Positions 1 through 11,463 of a stretch of DNA of 64,000 bases are shown here, piece by piece. Below the pieces are notes generated by a model, which was not told the origin of the DNA, did no database searches, and was given only the letters and a program-made list of their open reading frames with translations. Made by a program: the position numbers and the translations under genes. The DNA is taken from contig CP038117.1 in assembly GCA_004519485.1 (NCBI GenBank), positions 620,001 to 684,000 of the forward strand, given 5' to 3'. Source of the stretch: Nannochloropsis oceanica. Taxonomy: Eukaryota > Sar > Eustigmatophyceae > Eustigmatales > Monodopsidaceae. Each line of letters starts with the position of its first letter. Within the stretch, counting starts at the first letter, position 1.

Positions 1-27
1 AGCCCCCCGCCTTCATCCACCTATTAC

Positions 28-1004
28 CTGAAGATGCGAAAGAGCTCATCGATCTCCGAGTCCCCCGGAAAGAGAGGCTCCTTATTCAACATTTCCGCAA
101 ATATGCAGCCGATGGACCACGTGTCCACAGGGGTGGAGTAGTGCTCGGCCCCAAGCAGAATCTCGGGCGCCCGGTACCACAACGTCACCACCTTACATGT
201 GTGGGGGGGAAGGGGGCAAAAAGAAACAGAAAGGATGAAAGACGCTTAAAGTATATTCCTTAATCCTGCAGTATTTTCCCTCTCAAAACCGCAACCACCC
301 CTCTCTGTCCCAAATTCCTACGGCTTCCTCACAGGGCTTACACTCTTCCTGTGCCACTTTCTCACCTCCCTCGTATACTGCCGCAGTGGCACATTAAACG
401 CCCGAGCAAGACCAAAGTCAGCGAGCTTAAGGCATCCATGGCGGTCGATGAGCAGATTCTGGGGCTTGAGATCTCGGTGCAGCACCCGGTGCGAATGGCA
501 GAAGGCAACCCCCTGGATCATCTGGTGTAAGTACGACTGTAGAAGAGGTAGAGGGGGGGACGTGCAGGAGATGCATTGATACATAAAATAGTCAACGCGG
601 AAAAACGAAGATCAAACACAGCCTTTATCTATGCGAAAGCCATAGCCACTCCCCATAGCCCGCAACCCGAAACGCACCTTGACTAAGGCGGGGTCCAAGC
701 CCGTTTTGCATCCATCCATGTAGCGCTTCAGATCCTGGTCCAGGTATTCAAAAACTAAGTACAGCCGATTATCCGCGTAAATCACATCCTTAAGCGTGAC
801 CACGTTTGGGTGCGACAGCTCTTTAAGAAGGGAGATTTCCCGAATGGCGGTGGAGGGCACCCCTTCATCTTCGTCGGCCAACCGGATCTGTTTCAGGGCG
901 ATAAGCTCCCCACTGGATGAGCCCCCCGAGCCCTTCATGTAGCCCTTATAAACAACCCCATATGTACCCTCCCCAATTTGCTGGATGTTGGCGAACCGGT
1001 CCAT
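28..1004 (-). CDS. CDKA: Cyclin-dependent kinase, CDK1/CDKA (PSTAIRE) type, 5' part of gene
   Basis: Ser/Thr kinase that drives the cell cycle when bound to a cyclin. Three exons are visible: 1004-678, 536-366 and 191-28. The last ends in phase 2 at a GT donor, so the C-terminal lobe lies left of the window. Exon 1 carries the glycine loop GEGTYGVV, with the Thr and Tyr that Wee1-type kinases phosphorylate, the lysine in IALKQIRL and the cyclin-binding helix PSTAIRE. Exon 2 has the catalytic loop HRDLKPQN and DFGLARAF, and exon 3 begins [15 protein letters not shown] short Gly/Ser insert (GSGGSSSG) sits in the beta2-beta3 loop. The perfect PSTAIRE points to the CDK1/2/A group and not a transcriptional or plant B-type CDK. 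The ATG at 1004 matches the usual family start. It is divergent from the isocitrate dehydrogenase gene. Confidence 0.93.
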
Positions 1005-1659
1005 GGCAGCAGGAAACGCGCAAGACCGAACAAGTTAGAGGATAAGTAGTAGGGGGAGGGGAGGTCTCGGCTGGAGGAAGGAATGAAAGGAGCGCGTACG
1101 GTGCTCGTTTACTCTTTGTCCCTGTTCACAGCCAGGCCCGCGGAAGCGGTCGTAGGAGAAAGTGTGGCTGGGCCTGCTGTCTAATACGACGCTTCAGATC
1201 GGGAGTGTGAGGAAATGGTACCATGAGAATGTTGTACAGAGGCATGCAGCCGTTGACAATTTCGGAGAGAGGACTCCTTTCAAGGAAGAATCGCTCGCCC
1301 ATCGACGGGAGAGACAGTAAGAAATTGACCGCCTTGATTGACCCCTGAAAGTCACATCGACCACAACAGAGCGTACATGGTGAGCGAAGGGAGTGGCTAG
1401 GAAGGGGCGAAAGCGACGGGATTTTGGTCGGAGGTGTGGCGTCTCTTTTGTGCATGGGGCCTCATGACCTGCTTCTGAACCTGTCGCTCAGTGTTCCAGC
1501 TTGAGCTTGCCTTGTCCCCCGCATAGCAACTGGGAAGCCACATGCTCATCCATGCTGACATCCCTCCTCTCCCTCTCCCTCACAACTGTCTGAAGGGGAT
1601 AGGCAACGCAAGGCTAGCATCCAAAGCTCCTTGAGCCATACGTAAAGTAAGTATCAAGT
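1005..1659. other. Gene-free divergent flank between CDK and IDH
   Basis: Shared upstream region of two genes transcribed away from each other. It holds pyrimidine-rich stretches, but I see no convincing TATA box or gene. A 109-codon minus-strand reading frame at 1126-1455 has no recognisable domain and probably lies in the CDK 5' leader. Confidence 0.4.
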
Positions 1660-3510
1660 ATGATGCGCTCCGCTTTCCTGGGCAGCCGGGCGGCCGCTCG
1701 AGCATCCTCCTCGACGCTCTCTTCGCTACCTCTGCTGGTGACAACTCGCTCTTGTAAGTAAAACGTTTGCATTGTAAGCCGGCATCGCATGTCATGGCCG
1801 TGGCTGCGGTCTTATCCGCTGTACGCCTCTCGCTGTCCTCTTCCCCTCCCTATATCCTGGCTGTTCGAATCTCCAGCTTCCTTCCTCTTGCCGCTTGTGT
1901 GTGTGTTGAACTCGGCTTCCAGCTCTGTGTGATTGCGTGTATGAGGGTGCCTAGTCGCTCATTTTCCCTTGTCGCCATTTCTTTTCCCATTCTTGTACCC
2001 CCCGGAAAACAGTCACGCGGACGGCTATGGTGGCGGCCAAGATCAAGGTGGAAAACCCCGTGGTGGACCTTGACGGTGATGAGATGACGCGCGTGATCTG
2101 GAAGCAGATCAAAGACAAACTCATCCTGCCCTACCTGGATCTGAAGATCGAATACTACGACCTTGGCCTGCCTAACCGCGATAAGACTAACGACCAGGTG
2201 ACGGTAGACGCGGCAAACGCCATCAAGAAGTACAACGTGGGCATCAAGTGCGCTACCATCACGCCAGATGAGCAGCGGGTGGAGGAGTTCAAGCTCAAAG
2301 AGATGTGGCGCTCGCCCAACGGGACCATCCGTAACATTTTGAACGGAACGGTCTTCCGTGAGCCCATCGTAATCTCCAACATTCCGCGAATCATTCCGGG
2401 CTGGGTCAAGCCCATCGTTGTCGGCCGCCACGCCTTCGGAGACCAGTATCGCGCCACGGATTTCATAGTAGACAAGCCTGGCAAATTTGAGATGACGTTT
2501 ACTTCCACAGACGGCACGGAGAAGAAGAGCTGGAACGTGTACGACTTCAAGGGCGCCGGCGTGGGTATGGCCATGTACAACACCGAGGAGGTGGGTGGGT
2601 GTGGTTGATTTCTCAATTTAGATTGTATCTTTGGTTGATTTCTCGATATATAGTTTAAGGGGAGAAGTTTACATGTCTTGTTGTGTGTGTTGTCTGTACC
2701 TTAATCCTCCAGTTGAGCTTCCTCGCTTGTATACTATCCGTTCCTAATTGGTTACTGACTCATCAAACATCTCACATCAACACCCCACCGCTTCTTTTTT
2801 TTTCTATCACACATCAACCCCACATTCAGTCCATCCGTGGCTTCGCGCACTCGTGCTTTGCTTACGCTTTGATGAAGGGGTGGCCGCTGTTTTTGAGCAC
2901 GAAGAACACGATCCTGAAGCGGTACGACGGCCGGTTTAAGGACATCTTCGAAGAGATCTACGTGAAGGACTACAAGGCCAAGTACGAGGCGCAGGGCATC
3001 AGCTACACGCACCGCTTGATCGACGACATGGTTGCGCAGGTACTCAAGGGCGAGGGCGGCGTTGTCTGGGCCTGCAAAAATTACGACGGCGACGTGCAGT
3101 CCGACATCGTCGCGCAGGGTTACGGGTCGCTGGGTCTCATGACCTCGGTCCTTATCACGCCCGACGGCAAGACGGTCGAGTCCGAGGCCGCGCATGGCAC
3201 CGTCACCCGGCACTGGCGCGAGTATCAGAAGGGGAAGCCCACCAGCACCAATCCCATCGCGTCCATCTTTGCCTGGACTCGCGGGCTGCAGCACCGCGCC
3301 AAGCTGGACAACAACACGGACCTGTCCAAATTCGCGCTGGATATGGAGTTGGCCGTGATCAAGACAGTTGAGAAGGGCTTCATGACCAAGGATCTGGCCA
3401 TCTGCGTGCATGGATGGACCGTCAGCCCCGACAAGTACCTTACCACGGACGCCTTCCTGGATAAGGTCAAGCTCACTTACGACAACCTTTACGACCACGT
3501 CACGTTGTAA
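1660..3510 (+). CDS. IDH: NADP-dependent isocitrate dehydrogenase, mitochondrial
   Basis: Oxidises isocitrate to 2-oxoglutarate with NADP+. Exons are 1660-1753, 2013-2590 and 2830-3510, giving 450 residues. Exon 1 is a tiny targeting exon: its product begins [18 protein letters not shown], rich in Arg, Ser and Ala with no acids, which is a typical mitochondrial presequence. It joins in frame (Ser-Phe-Thr-Arg-Thr-Ala) to [13 protein letters not shown], where homologues usually start. The body shows the eukaryotic IDH1/2 hallmarks [17 protein letters not shown], the [15 protein letters not shown] junction across intron 2, and NYDGDVQSD. The C terminus HVTL is not a peroxisomal signal. The internal ATG at 2027 could make a cytosolic form from a shorter transcript (inference). 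It is convergent with the AP-4 gene, 368 bases away. Confidence 0.95.
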
Positions 3511-3878
3511 TCAACTGGCTTTTGGGGAATGGAGGGCCAAGTCGGAAAGAGAAGCGGTGGGGGTGTGCCGCAGGATGATTGTACGGGGAGGTGTACAAGG
3601 GAGAGGCACGTGCAAGACAAGGAGCCTGTACCTGTTACTTTAGTTCGTCGAGGAAGGGAAGGAGAGGGAGAGTATATTTTCCGAACATTTTGACCTTTTC
3701 ACAGAAAAGCAGGCGCACAAGATCAGCTGTCTCTATAGCTGTTTCTTGTCGGGCTGAAAGAGGTAAAAGAAAGAGAGAAAGAGTAAAGAAGGAAATCGTA
3801 TCCGTCAAATTTTCACCTCTCATACGCTACTTCCTTTCTCGTTGGACTAAAGTTTACTGTTCTTCGGGCTGCTTGGGT
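3511..3878. other. Convergent 3' flanks of IDH and AP-4 epsilon
   Basis: About 370 bases between two stop codons facing each other. It contains purine-rich sequence (gagagaaagagtaaag near 3770) and presumably both polyadenylation sites. No conserved reading frame is seen. Confidence 0.4.
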
Positions 3879-6800
3879 CTATCGACGCAAGGCTTTGACT
3901 AGATGCTTGCCGAGGTGTTGAGCCAGGACGCTGTCGTTGCATTTGATCAGGCAGTCTGCCGACCCGCTCTGGGCATGCAGCTTCGCGTGCACCAAAAGAG
4001 TGGTTCCTCCGTCCGGACCCAGCCGGCCCGCAGCGATGACCTCGGCCGTACGGGGAATCGACTCAACCACATGTAATCCTACTTCCTGTTGCAAAGCTGC
4101 CGCCAGCGCATCCAGGTCTCGGATAGAGGTTTGAGTGCCCTGCGCCGGCGCTTGAAAGCACATCTGCGTCCAGAGGGCGCCAAATTCTTGTGTATTGATG
4201 GCAAGTGGTTGCAGTCCGCGTCCATTGTGCGAAAAACGTGCTCCACTCGACAGGCTGGGCTGCGGGTCATGAGGTATAACACTGGACAAGGAAGCAAAAG
4301 GGTCCACTTGGGCAGGGGTGGAGGACAGGGAGGAGGACGAGGACGAGGACGTGGAAGCAGCGGAGAAAGTGGGAGTGGGTACCGAGGCAGGCGCTGATTT
4401 AGGTTTCGAGACGATCTTCTCGTCGCTGAAGTCGAGCAACGAAGGTGTGGCGGCTGTGCTGACTTTTGTTGATGCATGGGGAGACGAGGACAAAGGAAAA
4501 GCAGGGGCCGATGCGCGGGAGCCTTTTGTACTGCCGTTGATGGCTGTGCCGTCCATATCTAACAGGTCAACGCCGCCGTCAGCACAAGTGGAAGATAGCT
4601 GCTGCTTCCCGCTTTGTCCTGCAGATCTGGACGCTGTTGTCTCCGCAGCGCCGCCACCACCTCCAGACCCGTTCACACCCCAGGGTGCGCGTCCAACGCC
4701 TGTAGAAGATGATGCTCCCATGCCACCAAATAGTGCTTGAGCCATCTTCTCCTTCTCCGTCATCTCACGTGGAGTGGAAGCTTCCTGCCGGCTTCCACTG
4801 CCAGTCGACCTCTTTTTCTCCACGTTCGACGCTGCCTGGCCTTCGATCGCTTCCTGTGCTGGACCTGAGGACACAAGCGTTTGTGCAATAGGTGAAGGCG
4901 CCACTCCCGGAGGAGTACCGCTGGAGGCTGCCGAGACTTTGGACCCCACCATTGCTCCTTGTCGGCTCCAAACTTGGGCTACTGGCCGCAAGCCTTGTCG
5001 TGGACCTTGTCTTGGCCCAGCAGCAGGCTTCTGGAGCCCTACTCCTCCACCACCAGACGAGAGCGAAGCAGAATTAAGAGAAAGACCAGCAAGCAGGTTG
5101 CCACTGCCAGCGCCACCTGGTATGGCGGGGGCTGGGGATGGCATCTCAGGTTTGGCGTAGGGTGTCAGCTTCAAACCTGGCTCCTTCAATTCCCGCCCCT
5201 CCGCCAGGGCGAGGACGTCGGCGTGCTTTGGAGGAGGACAATATCTCGGCGCGCCTTGAGCGACGGCAGCCTCTACGTAGGAGTCCAAGAAATGGAGACT
5301 CTCGTCAACCCCCAGATCCTCGCAGCTAGCGTCCATGGGCAGTACATTTACCATGACCTCCGGCATCCGGAGCAGGGCGGAGAACTCCAGACAGCGCTGT
5401 TGCAGGTCCAGGTTCCAAGACTGGCCGTAAAGCTTGAGAAGGGAGGAGACGGCGGCGGGGCAAGTGCCTGTCTGGGCCACAAGCTTGACGACGCTTGCCA
5501 CCACAAAACCCCGAGTGCAGGGGTCATGGAAAGGCCGGTGGGCGATGTCAGCAGCCAGGCGTGTCATGATCTCGGTTTGCGGAAGGCGCTCGGAAAGGTA
5601 GCCGTACTCACCTAGAGTCCAGGACATGGTTTGCACCAGGATGTCGGGCAGAAGAGCACCGCCGCCAGTGGCGATGGAAGTGTCGTCCAGAAGGAGAGAT
5701 ACATAATTCTCCACAGCGTCCTTGCGGAGTTGCTCGTCGGCCACGTCGTCTTCCCCTGTGCCCTCGGCGATGAGCTGCATCAAGGTGTGGGCTGCTTCGG
5801 GTTTGACCAAATCGCCCGCCAGGAGAAATATCTGTAGGGAAAAGAGAACGAAGGAACGGGAAAATGGAGTATATATTACAAATGATGTGGTAAGGAGAAA
5901 ATGTCAGGACAGGCAATCTGTCAGTGTTTCTTCCTTCGTAATGCACACAAAAAGCACTTCCATGCCCTCGTCGTACGCTCAGCGAGCACTTACCCGTGTC
6001 ATGGTCTGTATGTACCAGGAGGTCGAGGGGGCGTAGCGCTCGGCGGAGTTGGAGATGCGGTGCACGAGGTCCGAGCGTAGAAAAGGATCGGTGGCCTTCT
6101 CCAGGAACTCAAGAAGCTTTGCCGTGATGAACTCGACATTCACGGGGTTGGTCATGCGGTGCAGCAGATCCAGCGTCTTGCGCTTGAGGGTCTCGTCCGG
6201 ATCCTCCAGGCAGTCGATGACGGCCAGCTGATGCTGTGCTGCGTAGCGCGGATGGTCTTTGACGATGGCAGCCAGTCCCTTCACGCCAAGGTACTTCAGG
6301 TTGTGGTTGTCCGAGCCGATAAAGCGCGCAATGCTGCCCGCTGCTGCATCTAGCAACACCGTGTTGGGGTAAATGCTGGTCACCGTCCGCACGCACTCGT
6401 AGACTATGGCGTATCCTACGTTGATGCCTGTATCTGCGCGCCGCATCACGTCCACCAGCACCTCGTACATGCCCTCGCTGCTGCGCTGGTCCGAGGCCCC
6501 CAGCAAGGCCAAAATGCGGAGCAAATGCAATTGGATCCAAGGGGCGGGCACGCGGTGGTAGTCGTAGTCGCGTGGCAGCCTGTGGTCCGCAATCTGTTTG
6601 AGAATACTGACAAAACTCGGAACCAGGTCCCGGTATGGCGCAGGGGAGGCCCGGATCAGGTCGAGAAGGAGGCAGAGCACGGCGGCCATGACGGAGGGGT
6701 CCTTGTCGCAGAGGGCGCGGCGGATGCGATCGTCGAGGTGGGCGATGGAATTGGGTTGAAGGCTATGAAACTTTTGGAGAGCCATGACGGCCTTCTTGCG

Positions 6801-7259
6801 CACGGCTTCCTGCTCGTGCCGGAGCTTGTTGGTGACCTCGGGGAGCAGGGCGGGAATGGTGTCGACAGTGGCAAGGCGGCAGACGGCGTTGAGGGCGGCG
6901 CACACCTCCAGGTAGTTGATTGAGGCCATGTCACGCGTGAACTGGTTCACCAGCATGAAGCGAAACTCATGCTCGGGTGCCAGGCACAAGCTGGCCGTCA
7001 GGTAGCCCACGCGCTTCTGCAGGAGGTTGCTTGAGGCGCTGAGTTCCACGGCCTTGATGTAGCCGAAGGAGGCATCGTGGCCCAACATCTCGCAGTAGAT
7101 GAGGCGCACCAGGTACTCCTTCATCTTCTTACTGAATGTGGCCTGCATCCCTATCTTCGACTTCAGGACAGCGATCTCGTCTAGAATGATTCTATCCTCT
7201 TCTTGCTTGGACCGACACTCCCCGATGGCCTTGACCAGCTCGAAGAAGTCTCCGCGCAT
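3879..7259 (-). CDS. AP4E1: AP-4 complex subunit epsilon
   Basis: Large adaptin of the AP-4 coat, which sorts cargo at the trans-Golgi network without clathrin. Two exons, 7259-5994 and 5831-3879, join in phase 0 (QTMTR|IFLLAGDLVK) to give 1072 residues. The N-terminal alpha-solenoid trunk (about 1-620) matches epsilon adaptins closely, for example KMKEYLVRLIYCEMLGHDA, KRVGYLTASL, VPAPWIQLHLLRILALLG and HQLAVIDCLEDPDETLKRKT. A Ser/Gly/Ala-rich hinge follows (about 680-950), then a C-terminal ear (about 955-1072). The ATG at 7259 fits the plant-like start (MRGDFFELVKAIGECRSKQE). An upstream in-frame extension to 7388 is unlikely to be used. AP-4 is lost from many lineages, so it marks a rich ancestral trafficking set. 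Confidence 0.95.
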
Positions 7260-8201
7260 ACTGTGGGGTGGGCGGGGGCCGGAGATGATGAGAGAGTGGG
7301 TGATTTGTACACGAAAAGTTGAACGAGCTGAATGGGAGAAGGGGAGATCGAACACGAGATGGGTGAATTGAGTAGAACTAGAGACCAAGCTATCGTGCAG
7401 ACAGCAGGTAATAATTCCGCCCTAACCCTAGAATTCCGAGCAACAAAAAGGCAGAGACGGGGGCATCATCAGCACAGGCGTTAAGACCCTTACCTACACA
7501 TATAATCAGGTAGCATTTATCCTTCCCCATCTCTCTAACTTCTTCTGGTTGGGCAAGACTAGAAGAGACAGAGTCGGACAGACACGCGAGGAAGTGGAAG
7601 CCGAAGACCTAGGTCCTCGCCACTCGTTGCGATAGTAGAAGGATGGAAGATGAAGTGTACATACCACCCTTGAATATATTCTCACCTGCTACTCATGTTC
7701 ATGATGCTGCTGGCTAAATCCGCCATAGCTCATGCGGGGTTGGAGCACTTCCAGTAGATAAGCGGGGCGGGAAGAGGGTGATGATGTGGGGGACGGGCCA
7801 AAGCAAGGGAGTCAAGTGGCCGGTCTTCGCTACTTGGCCCTACACGCCGAGCCTTAAGGACCAACACGGACGCGGCGACTGTCCTGTATTGTGTGTTGCG
7901 AGGAGGGTGGGCGTGGATTGGTGCGATTGAGTTGCTTGTGTTGTCCTTGAGACATTATGCAAGCTTCTCCTTTCCTTTAGCGAGGACTCCTTGAAGGCGT
8001 GTCATCCTGTCATCGTCCGCCCCCAAAACCCCTGTCGGCACAACAATACGCATGCGCAGCACAGTTGGGGGCTGTCTATCACGGAGTGGCTGGTGGTAGA
8101 CAAAGAGGCAGAGGGGTGGCCGATTTCACAGAGGCAAACACATACTTTAGTAGTACTCATCCCAACTCATCCCCAGCCTCTCCCTAGCACGGCCTCTCGT
8201 T
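7260..8201. promoter_or_regulatory. Divergent promoter region, AP-4 epsilon / PRKRIP1-like, with telo-box-like motif
   Basis: About 940 bases between divergent genes, with no supported coding sequence. It contains ccctaaccctaga at about 7422-7434, two copies of a CCCTAA-type unit resembling a telo-box promoter element, set about 165 bases upstream of the AP-4 start. Its function is inferred from position only. Confidence 0.3.

Positions 8202-8257
<56 letters not shown>
8202..8257 (+). repeat. (AGC)n trinucleotide repeat in 5' leader
   Basis: Uninterrupted AGC/CAG repeat of about 18 units, 30 bases upstream of the PRKRIP1-like start codon. In the frame of that ATG it would read poly-Ser, but no upstream ATG opens that frame, so it is most simply a 5' leader repeat. 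Its length is likely to vary between strains. Confidence 0.85.
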
Positions 8258-8258
<1 letters not shown>

Positions 8259-8285
8259 TGTTGCCCCTCTCACAGCAGGAGCAGT

Positions 8286-9120
8286 ATGGGGCGCTACTCA
8301 AGCGTGCAGGCATATGGCGATAACAATCCCAAGGTGGCCAGCGTGGCGTATGAGGGCGGTGGGGAGGAGGGTACGGCCCAGCGCATCAAGGTAATATGCA
8401 TTGTGTCTCTCCTTCCCCCTTTGCCCCTCCACGCTCCCCAAACCCACATTATGACTGATCACGAGCTCCTTGTGCTAGCTTGTAACGCTTCTGTATGAGC
8501 AGTGTGCTTGTCCTAGCAGCGCTGCTCTGCTTAAGAATAAGTCCACCATTTCACCTGTCCGACCTTCCACTCATAACCCTCATTCCACTCCTTCACGCCC
8601 TTCCCTCACCTTCACCCCCTCTCGTCAGACCGAGAAGCTTGAAAATGTGACGGGCAGTACGGCAGGGGCGAGCAGCAGCAGCTTTCATATCTATCGGGCC
8701 CATCGACGCACAGAAATGAACAGATTGGAGGACCTTGACAGGAGGGAGACCGAGAAGCAAGAGCAGGAAGCGTTTGAGCGGTCGTTGGAGCAGAAGCGGG
8801 TTCAGAGCGAGGAGCGTACCCGGAGGCTAGCCGAGAAGCGCCGTCGCAAGAAGCAGGCCATGAAGGAGAGGAAAAAGCAGTCGCCACAGGGACAGGTCCA
8901 CGAGCAAGACATGAGCAGCGACGAGGACGAGCGCGATGAGGAGAAGTGGCGAGATGGCAGCGCAAGCAAGAAGAGGAAGGGAGAGGCGGTTGACTGCCCC
9001 ATGGTGATGCCCATCGTACAACTCAGGAACGACGGAAGTTTCTTGGAAACGATGCTGGCGCTGCAAAAAGAGAAGGCGGGGAAAGTGAGAAAGGAGGGCA
9101 ACGGAAGCACTGCACCGTGA
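8286..9120 (+). CDS. PRKRIP1: PRKRIP1-like spliceosomal protein (DUF1168)
   Basis: Small, highly charged nuclear protein of the family whose human member sits in the catalytic spliceosome. Exons 8286-8390 and 8629-9120 join in phase 0 and give 198 residues. Exon 2 opens with the family signature: TEKLENVTGSTAGASSSSFH, then IYRAHRRTEMNRLEDLDRRE, matching the human pattern of a [21 protein letters not shown] type. A long basic helix with coiled-coil character follows (RRLAEKRRRKKQAMKERKK), then an acidic patch (SSDEDERDEE) and a short tail. The N-terminal 35 residues are encoded by their own exon and are not recognisable. The start is taken as the first ATG after the CAG repeat. Confidence 0.82.
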
Positions 9121-10399
9121 CTGAGTGAACTCAGGGAAAAGTAACAAATATGTACAGAAGGATGAGACCATCGATCATATTGTTTAGACTTGAGATCTAA
9201 CGTTCGTTTTATTTAAGTGAAGGAGGCCTTTCATTGGGCTGGTCCCTGCCCAAAAATTGCTCTGGTTCCTCCATGGACTGCGATAGATCGCGATCGCCAA
9301 GTCGTCACACCAGCGAGCCCACGAAGTCAAGGACTTAATGCAGCTGTTTGTTGGCAGCTGAAAGAGGTCGCGGCTGTTCGACGGCAAAGGGAGGTCTTCC
9401 TCAAATTGAAGAGTCAGCATCGAAGGCTTACTTGAAGATGCGCGACGGAGAGAGAGGGAGAGAAGAGGTAGGTGATCGCGAGGATACAAATGGATAAATT
9501 TGGATACGTCTTCATACCTCTCGAGAGTTTGACTCGAATATTACATCGGTGACATCAATAGGGTAAAAAAAGGCTTAGTCGTGAGCGACGCAGACAACTA
9601 ATGACGACTTTCATGTCCAGGCCCCCGCGAAATCCCTTAAATTGTACCGCTTTTATCTAGAGACACACTCCAAAAATTTTATGGTTATACTTGAGAATAT
9701 ATTTTTGAATGCAACGGCCCGATTGACTAAGGATCACACGACTAGGGAGAGAGGGGTGCGTTTTCATTCTCTTGGTGGTGTCAAGAACCGCTTTTCTCCT
9801 CCCTTCCATCCTTCCTCCCGTCCTCCCCCTCCTCTCTTCTGCCGCGTGACGACATCGCGCTGGGAGAAAGCGTGGATCGATTTTTGGTGGAGACGTTGGA
9901 CGGCTTCAACGGCGAAGACATTCTCTCTAAATAAAAGAACTTTGCGTACGGAAATGTTCACGGTTTTCAATTTTATGCTTTTCCCACACACCAACCCGCC
10001 ACTTGCCCTGTAGTACGAGAGATGAAGGAAAGGCCAATGCACACACACCCCCAGTAGCAAAGATGTAGAAAATAAGAAGCTACAAGGTAACAACACTACC
10101 ATATGATCACACCCCAAAATACAAAGAAAAACATAAAATTACCAACTGTCCACGTTTGCTTCTCCCTAATTTGACGGCGGTCTTCACGTGCACACAAAAC
10201 ATGAAGAAGAAGATCCTATACAACCGTCCTCATCAGGTTTTGTACCTCTCTTTACATTCCCTGTGATTTCAAGACTCGAGCCTTTGCAGAGTGGCGTTTC
10301 ACCTTGCCGGTTTACGTTCCTCTGCCCTTCCTACCTCCCTACCCCCACACGACCACCATCCTCTCAACCCACACCAACAAACGTGCTCACACAAATACA
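9121..10399. other. Gene-free stretch before the Helitron remnant
   Basis: About 1.3 kb with A/T-rich patches (9480-9700, 9900-10150) and no reading frame with recognisable content. Part of it may be the left flank or 5' end of the decayed Helitron. I could not identify its terminus. Confidence 0.3.
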
Positions 10400-11463
10400 G
10401 GGAAGCATGCGCAGGGCTCGGGAGGAGGATGACAGCCCAGACAGTTTCCAAGCCTCTCCCCTTCGACGTCGCCTTCACCACGACCACAACGACGGCCACA
10501 ACGACGGCCAAGAGCAGGGACCCCCCCAGCACGGCCGGGGCCGCCGCGCCCGCCGGGCCACTTTCGCCCTTGGCAGCCAGTTCAACAACACACTGCCAGA
10601 TGAAGACCAATCTCACCATCGCCCTGGTCGTCCGCGTGGGTCCACCAACGTTTTCCGCCGCCCCCGAGAACGACCTACATCTCAGCAGCACCGCCAGCAA
10701 GCCCACTGCCAAATAAAACAGCACCACAAAGCCGCATATCGACAAGGCATTCGCCTAGAACATGCAGCACATGCTGCCCAACAAATTTGCGCTGCTCTTA
10801 AAGCCGAAAACGCACCACAAGAAGACCCCCCCTTGCCCCATTCACACCAGCCCCCCGGCGCCGCATCGCGCGCACGCACCTGGACTTCCGCCAGCGTCCG
10901 AAACTCTTTTTGCTTGAGTGACCTCTGGCGGCACAAGCAGCTCCTCTACTTCGACGAGGACATGTGCATACAAGGAGCTCGCCTGGCCAAGCAGCTCGCC
11001 TGGCCGGCCAACCGTACCACTAGCTCGAGTGGTTCGTCGACTTCCTTCTCGCCATTAGGGAAGGGTGGCCCCCTGCCCTTCCAGACCCGCTACACTCCCC
11101 ACATGCAACGCCATCGCCTCCTTCTCGCCACAACCATTTTTCCATACCGATCTTCGTGCTCCTCCTGCCCGAGTTGGCCAACGACCCGAAACACCTCATA
11201 AACCATATCTACGGCTCCTTCGACGACCCTGCGAACCGAGGCCACGACTACCTGTTTTCGCCCACGGCCAGCTCTACGTCGCTATGTTCAGGGTTGGAAA
11301 CCCGAACAACATCACCATCATGGTCGCCCGTCATTCCACCGATGACCACCCACCTTTTGTTTCAACGCCCAATGTGGTGTACACTGAAATATTCCAACAT
11401 GTCAACGCACCCCCCCCCGAGGGACAGCACCAGCCACAGCAACAACAAATCATCCAACTGTAA
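10400..11463 (+). mobile_element. Decayed Helitron (RepHel remnant, helicase C-terminus)
   Basis: Pieces of a rolling-circle transposon protein. Around 11030-11260 one frame reads EWFVDFLLAIREGW, then IPIFVLLLPELANDPKHLIN and HIYGSFDDPANRGHDYLF. This is the block of Pif1-type Helitron helicases normally followed by an ILAPxN motif. A different frame at about 11262-11400 gives HGQLYVAMFRVGNPNNITIM and NVVYTEIF, the usual Helitron C-terminus (HGQLYVALSRV...NVVYxEV). Upstream, 10400-10850, is a basic Arg/Gln/His-rich region (GRPRGSTN, AAHAAQQICAALKAEN) that may be the RepHel N-terminus. The HUH rolling-circle domain and most of the helicase core are absent, and the frames do not join, so it is an internally deleted, inactive copy. 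Ends are uncertain; a CTAG followed by T at 11789-11793 is one possible 3' end. Confidence 0.7.

Noticed and set aside
1126-1455. 109-codon minus-strand frame starting with ATG
   Set aside because: No domain and no fitting splice sites; it lies in the upstream flank of the CDK gene and reads like leader sequence.
2752-3498. 248-codon minus-strand frame across IDH exon 3
   Set aside because: Antisense shadow of a G/C-rich coding exon; no family signature, while the plus strand encodes IDH.
7260-7388. In-frame N-terminal extension of AP-4 epsilon
   Set aside because: Sequence is unlike adaptins; MRGDFFELV at 7259 matches the family start.
10299-10745. 148-codon minus-strand frame, Val/Ala-rich
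   Set aside because: Low-complexity antisense of the Helitron's basic region.
10400-11463. Host Pif1 helicase gene instead of Helitron
   Set aside because: The HGQLYVA...NVVYTEIF tail is the Helitron form, and the frames are broken with no intron pattern to join them.
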